Source: Siniperca chuatsi
Taxonomy: Eukaryota > Chordata > Actinopteri > Centrarchiformes > Sinipercidae
Length of the DNA stretch: 64,000 bases
Assembly (NCBI RefSeq): GCF_020085105.1
Contig: NC_058063.1
Location: 12,367,651-12,431,650 of the forward strand
Reading direction: 5' to 3'
Shown here: piece after piece, positions 61,701-64,000 of the stretch
How positions within the stretch are numbered: position 1 is the first letter of the stretch
How the letters are laid out: every line of letters begins with the position of its first letter
Translations under genes and position numbers: made by a program
Notes under the pieces: model-generated
The model's input: the letters and a program-made list of their open reading frames with translations, nothing else
Told to the model about the DNA's origin: nothing
Databases searched by the model: none

Positions 61701-64000
61701 CAACAACAACAACTTCATCAACAACAACACCTGCTCCGACAACAACGACAGCAGCAACAACTACACCTGCTCCAACAACGACAACTACAGCAACAACACC
61801 TGCTCCAACAACAACGACTGCTGCATCAACGACACCTGCTCCAACAACGACAACTACAGCAACAAAAACACCTGTTCCAAAGACCACGACCGTGGCAACA
61901 ACAACACCTGCTACAACAACAACGACTGCTGCAACAACTACACCTGCTCCAACAACGAGAACTGCAGTAACAACAACACCTGCTCCAACAACAACGACTG
62001 CTGCAACAACGACACCTGCTCAGACAACGACAACGACAGCAACAACAACACCTGCTCCAACAACCACGACTGCGGCAACAACAACACCTGGTCCAATAAC
62101 AACAGCAGCAACAACATCTACACCTGCTCCAACAACAACAACTGCAGCAACAACTACACCTTCTCCGACAACAACGACAGCAGCTACAACTACACCTGCT
62201 TCAACAACAACAACTTCATCAACAACAACACCTGCTCCGACAACAACGACAGCAGCAACAACTACACCTGCTCCAACAACGACAACTACAGCAACAACAA
62301 CACCTGCTCCAACAACAACGACTGCTGCATCAACGACACCTGCTCCAACAACGACAACTACAGCAACAACAACACCTGTTCCAAAGACCACGACCGTGGC
62401 AACAACAACACCTGCTACAACAACAACGACTGCTGCAACAACTACACCTGCTCCAACAACGAGAACTGCAGTAACAACAACACCTGCTCCAACAACAACG
62501 ACTGCTGCAACAACGACACCTGCTCAGACAACGACAACGACAGCAACAACAACACCTGCTCCAACAACCACGACACTGCAACAACAACACACCTGGTCCA
62601 ACAACAACAGCAGCAACAACATCTACACCTGGTCCAACAACAACAACTGCAGCAACAACTACACCTTCTCCGACAACATCGACAGCAGCTACAACTACAC
62701 CTGCTTCAACAACAACAACTTCATCAACAACAACACCTGCTCCGACAACAACGACAGCAGCAACAACTACACCTGCTCCAACAACGACAACTACAGCAAC
62801 AACAACACCTGCTCCAACAACAACGACTGCTGCAACAACGACAGCAGCAACAACAACTTTTCTGCTATCTGCTCTGACAACGACAACGACAGCAACAACT
62901 ACACCTGCTCCAACAACGACAACTGCTGCAACAACAACACCTGCTCCAACAACAACGACTGCTGCAACAACGACACCTGCTCCAACAACGAACTACAGCA
63001 ACAACAACAACACCTGCTCCAACAACAACAAGTGTGTCAACAACAACTACACCTGCTCCAACAACGACAACTACAGCAACAACAACACCTGCTCCAACAA
63101 CCACTAGTGCGCAGACAACAACAAAATCAGCAACAACTACTCCTGCTCCGACAACGACAGCAGCAACAACAACACCTGCTCCTACAACGAGAGCAACAAC
63201 AACTACACCTGCTCCAACAACAACGACTGCTGCAACAACGACACCTGCTCCAACAACGAGAACTACAGCAACAACAACACCTGCTCCAACAACAACAAGT
63301 GTGGCAACAACAACTACACCTACTCCAACAACAACAACTACAGGAACAACACCTGCTCCAACAACAACTAGTGCGCCGACAACAACAAGTGCAGCAACAA
63401 CTACTTCTGCTCTGACAACGACAACGACAGCAACAACAACTACACCTGCTCCAACAACGACAACTGCTGCAACAACAACACCTGCTCCAACAACAACGAC
63501 TGCTGCAACAACGACACCTGCTCCAACAACGAGAACTACAGCAACAACAACACCTGCTCCAACAACAACAGCAGCAACAACAACTACACCTGCTCCAACA
63601 ACAACAACTACAGCAACAACTACACCTGTTCCAACAACGACAAATGCAGCAACGACAACTATAGCCACAATGACACCTGCTCCAACAACAACGACTACAG
63701 CAACCACTACACCTGCTCCGACAACAACAACAGCAGCAACAACTACTTCTGCTCTGACAAGGACAACGACAGCAACAACAACTACACCTGCTCCAACAAC
63801 GACAACTGCTGCAACAACAACACCTGCTCCAACAACAACGACTGCTGCATCAACGACACCTGCTCCAACAACGACAACTACAGCAACAACAACACCTGTT
63901 CCAACAACCAAGACCGTGGCAACAACAACACCTGCTACAACAACAACGACTGCTGCAACAACTACACCTGCTCCAACAGCGAGAACTGCAGTAACAACAA
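55735..64000 (+). CDS. Third mucin array, 5' end missing, runs off the window
   Basis: The same 36-nt repeat as copy 1 begins here directly after the end of the copy 2 flank, with no promoter, signal exon or intron in front. Long mucin-frame stretches are 56,665 to about 58,385 and 59,459 to about 62,570. Frame breaks are visible near 55,826, 56,010, 56,428, 58,388, 59,112, 59,370, 62,575, 62,855 and 62,990. The sub-type order (P-V-P, P-A-T, P-A-P-T-T-R-T-A-V, P-A-Q, P-G-P, P-S-P, P-A-S-T-T-T-T-S-S) is that of copy 1. It may belong to a third gene copy, to the missing clean part of copy 2, or to a misjoined piece of the copy 1 array. No SEA part is within the window. Confidence 0.65.
56644..63900 (+). 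repeat. Higher-order repeat blocks of about 0.47-0.50 kb
   Basis: The rare sub-type cctgttccaa plus aagaccgtgg/cgaccgtgg marks the start of each block. It occurs at 56,644; 57,112; 57,832; 60,872; 61,370; 61,871; 62,375 and 63,895, with a further one near 59,440. Successive distances 468 (13 x 36), 720 (20 x 36), 498, 501 and 504 (14 x 36) show that whole blocks of 13-20 units are copied, with 1-2 codons lost in some. Confidence 0.85.

Overview
The window is teleost nuclear DNA, most likely from a percomorph fish. It has spliced GT-AG genes, an AT-rich intergenic background, a tRNA-derived SINE with a tail typical of percomorph SINEs, and several dispersed fish repeats. The species cannot be named from the sequence.

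The window is built around a tandem duplication of one gene, a secreted, probably GPI-anchored mucin. Gene copy 1 is laid out as TATA box (13,953), non-coding first exon, signal-peptide exon (15,352-15,411), one giant exon of about 11.7 kb coding a Thr/Ala/Pro array built on a 12-residue (36-nt) unit, six short exons coding two SEA domains, a C-terminal hydrophobic GPI-type signal ending at 29,892, and a polyadenylation signal at 30,824. The second SEA domain keeps the G-S-V-I autoproteolysis motif; the first does not. The predicted product is a very long O-glycosylated rod held at the membrane through a self-cleaved SEA domain.

Region by region: 1-3,230 is intergenic with repeat fragments. 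3,270-5,570 (minus strand) is a decayed DNA transposase. 4,939 starts the duplicated unit. 4,939-9,655 is nearly identical to 31,499-36,206, whereas 12,226-15,720 matches 36,255-40,808 at visibly lower identity with several indels, so the two halves of the duplicate have different histories. 9,655-12,225 (SINE, LTR-like piece, CT microsatellite) is found only in unit 1; 37,119-37,950 and 39,711-39,933 only in unit 2.

Gene copy 2 has the same TATA box, signal exon (40,470-40,512) and a clean start of the array (40,780 to about 42,040). From about 42,040 to 52,735 the array becomes riddled with one- and two-base indels, and 52,740-55,735 is a co-linear but badly garbled version of the SEA exons and 3' end of copy 1. 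A third array runs from 55,735 off the right edge with no first exon in front of it. The abrupt edges and the dominance of indels suggest unpolished or gap-filled assembly for 42.0-55.7 kb, though true decay cannot be excluded from sequence alone.

As written here neither gene reads through: copy 1 has clusters of frame breaks in the array (about 20.66, 21.08 and 21.90-22.06 kb) and lacks one base at the end of the giant exon, and copy 2 is far worse. Whether these are assembly errors in a hard tandem repeat or real lesions is the main open question.
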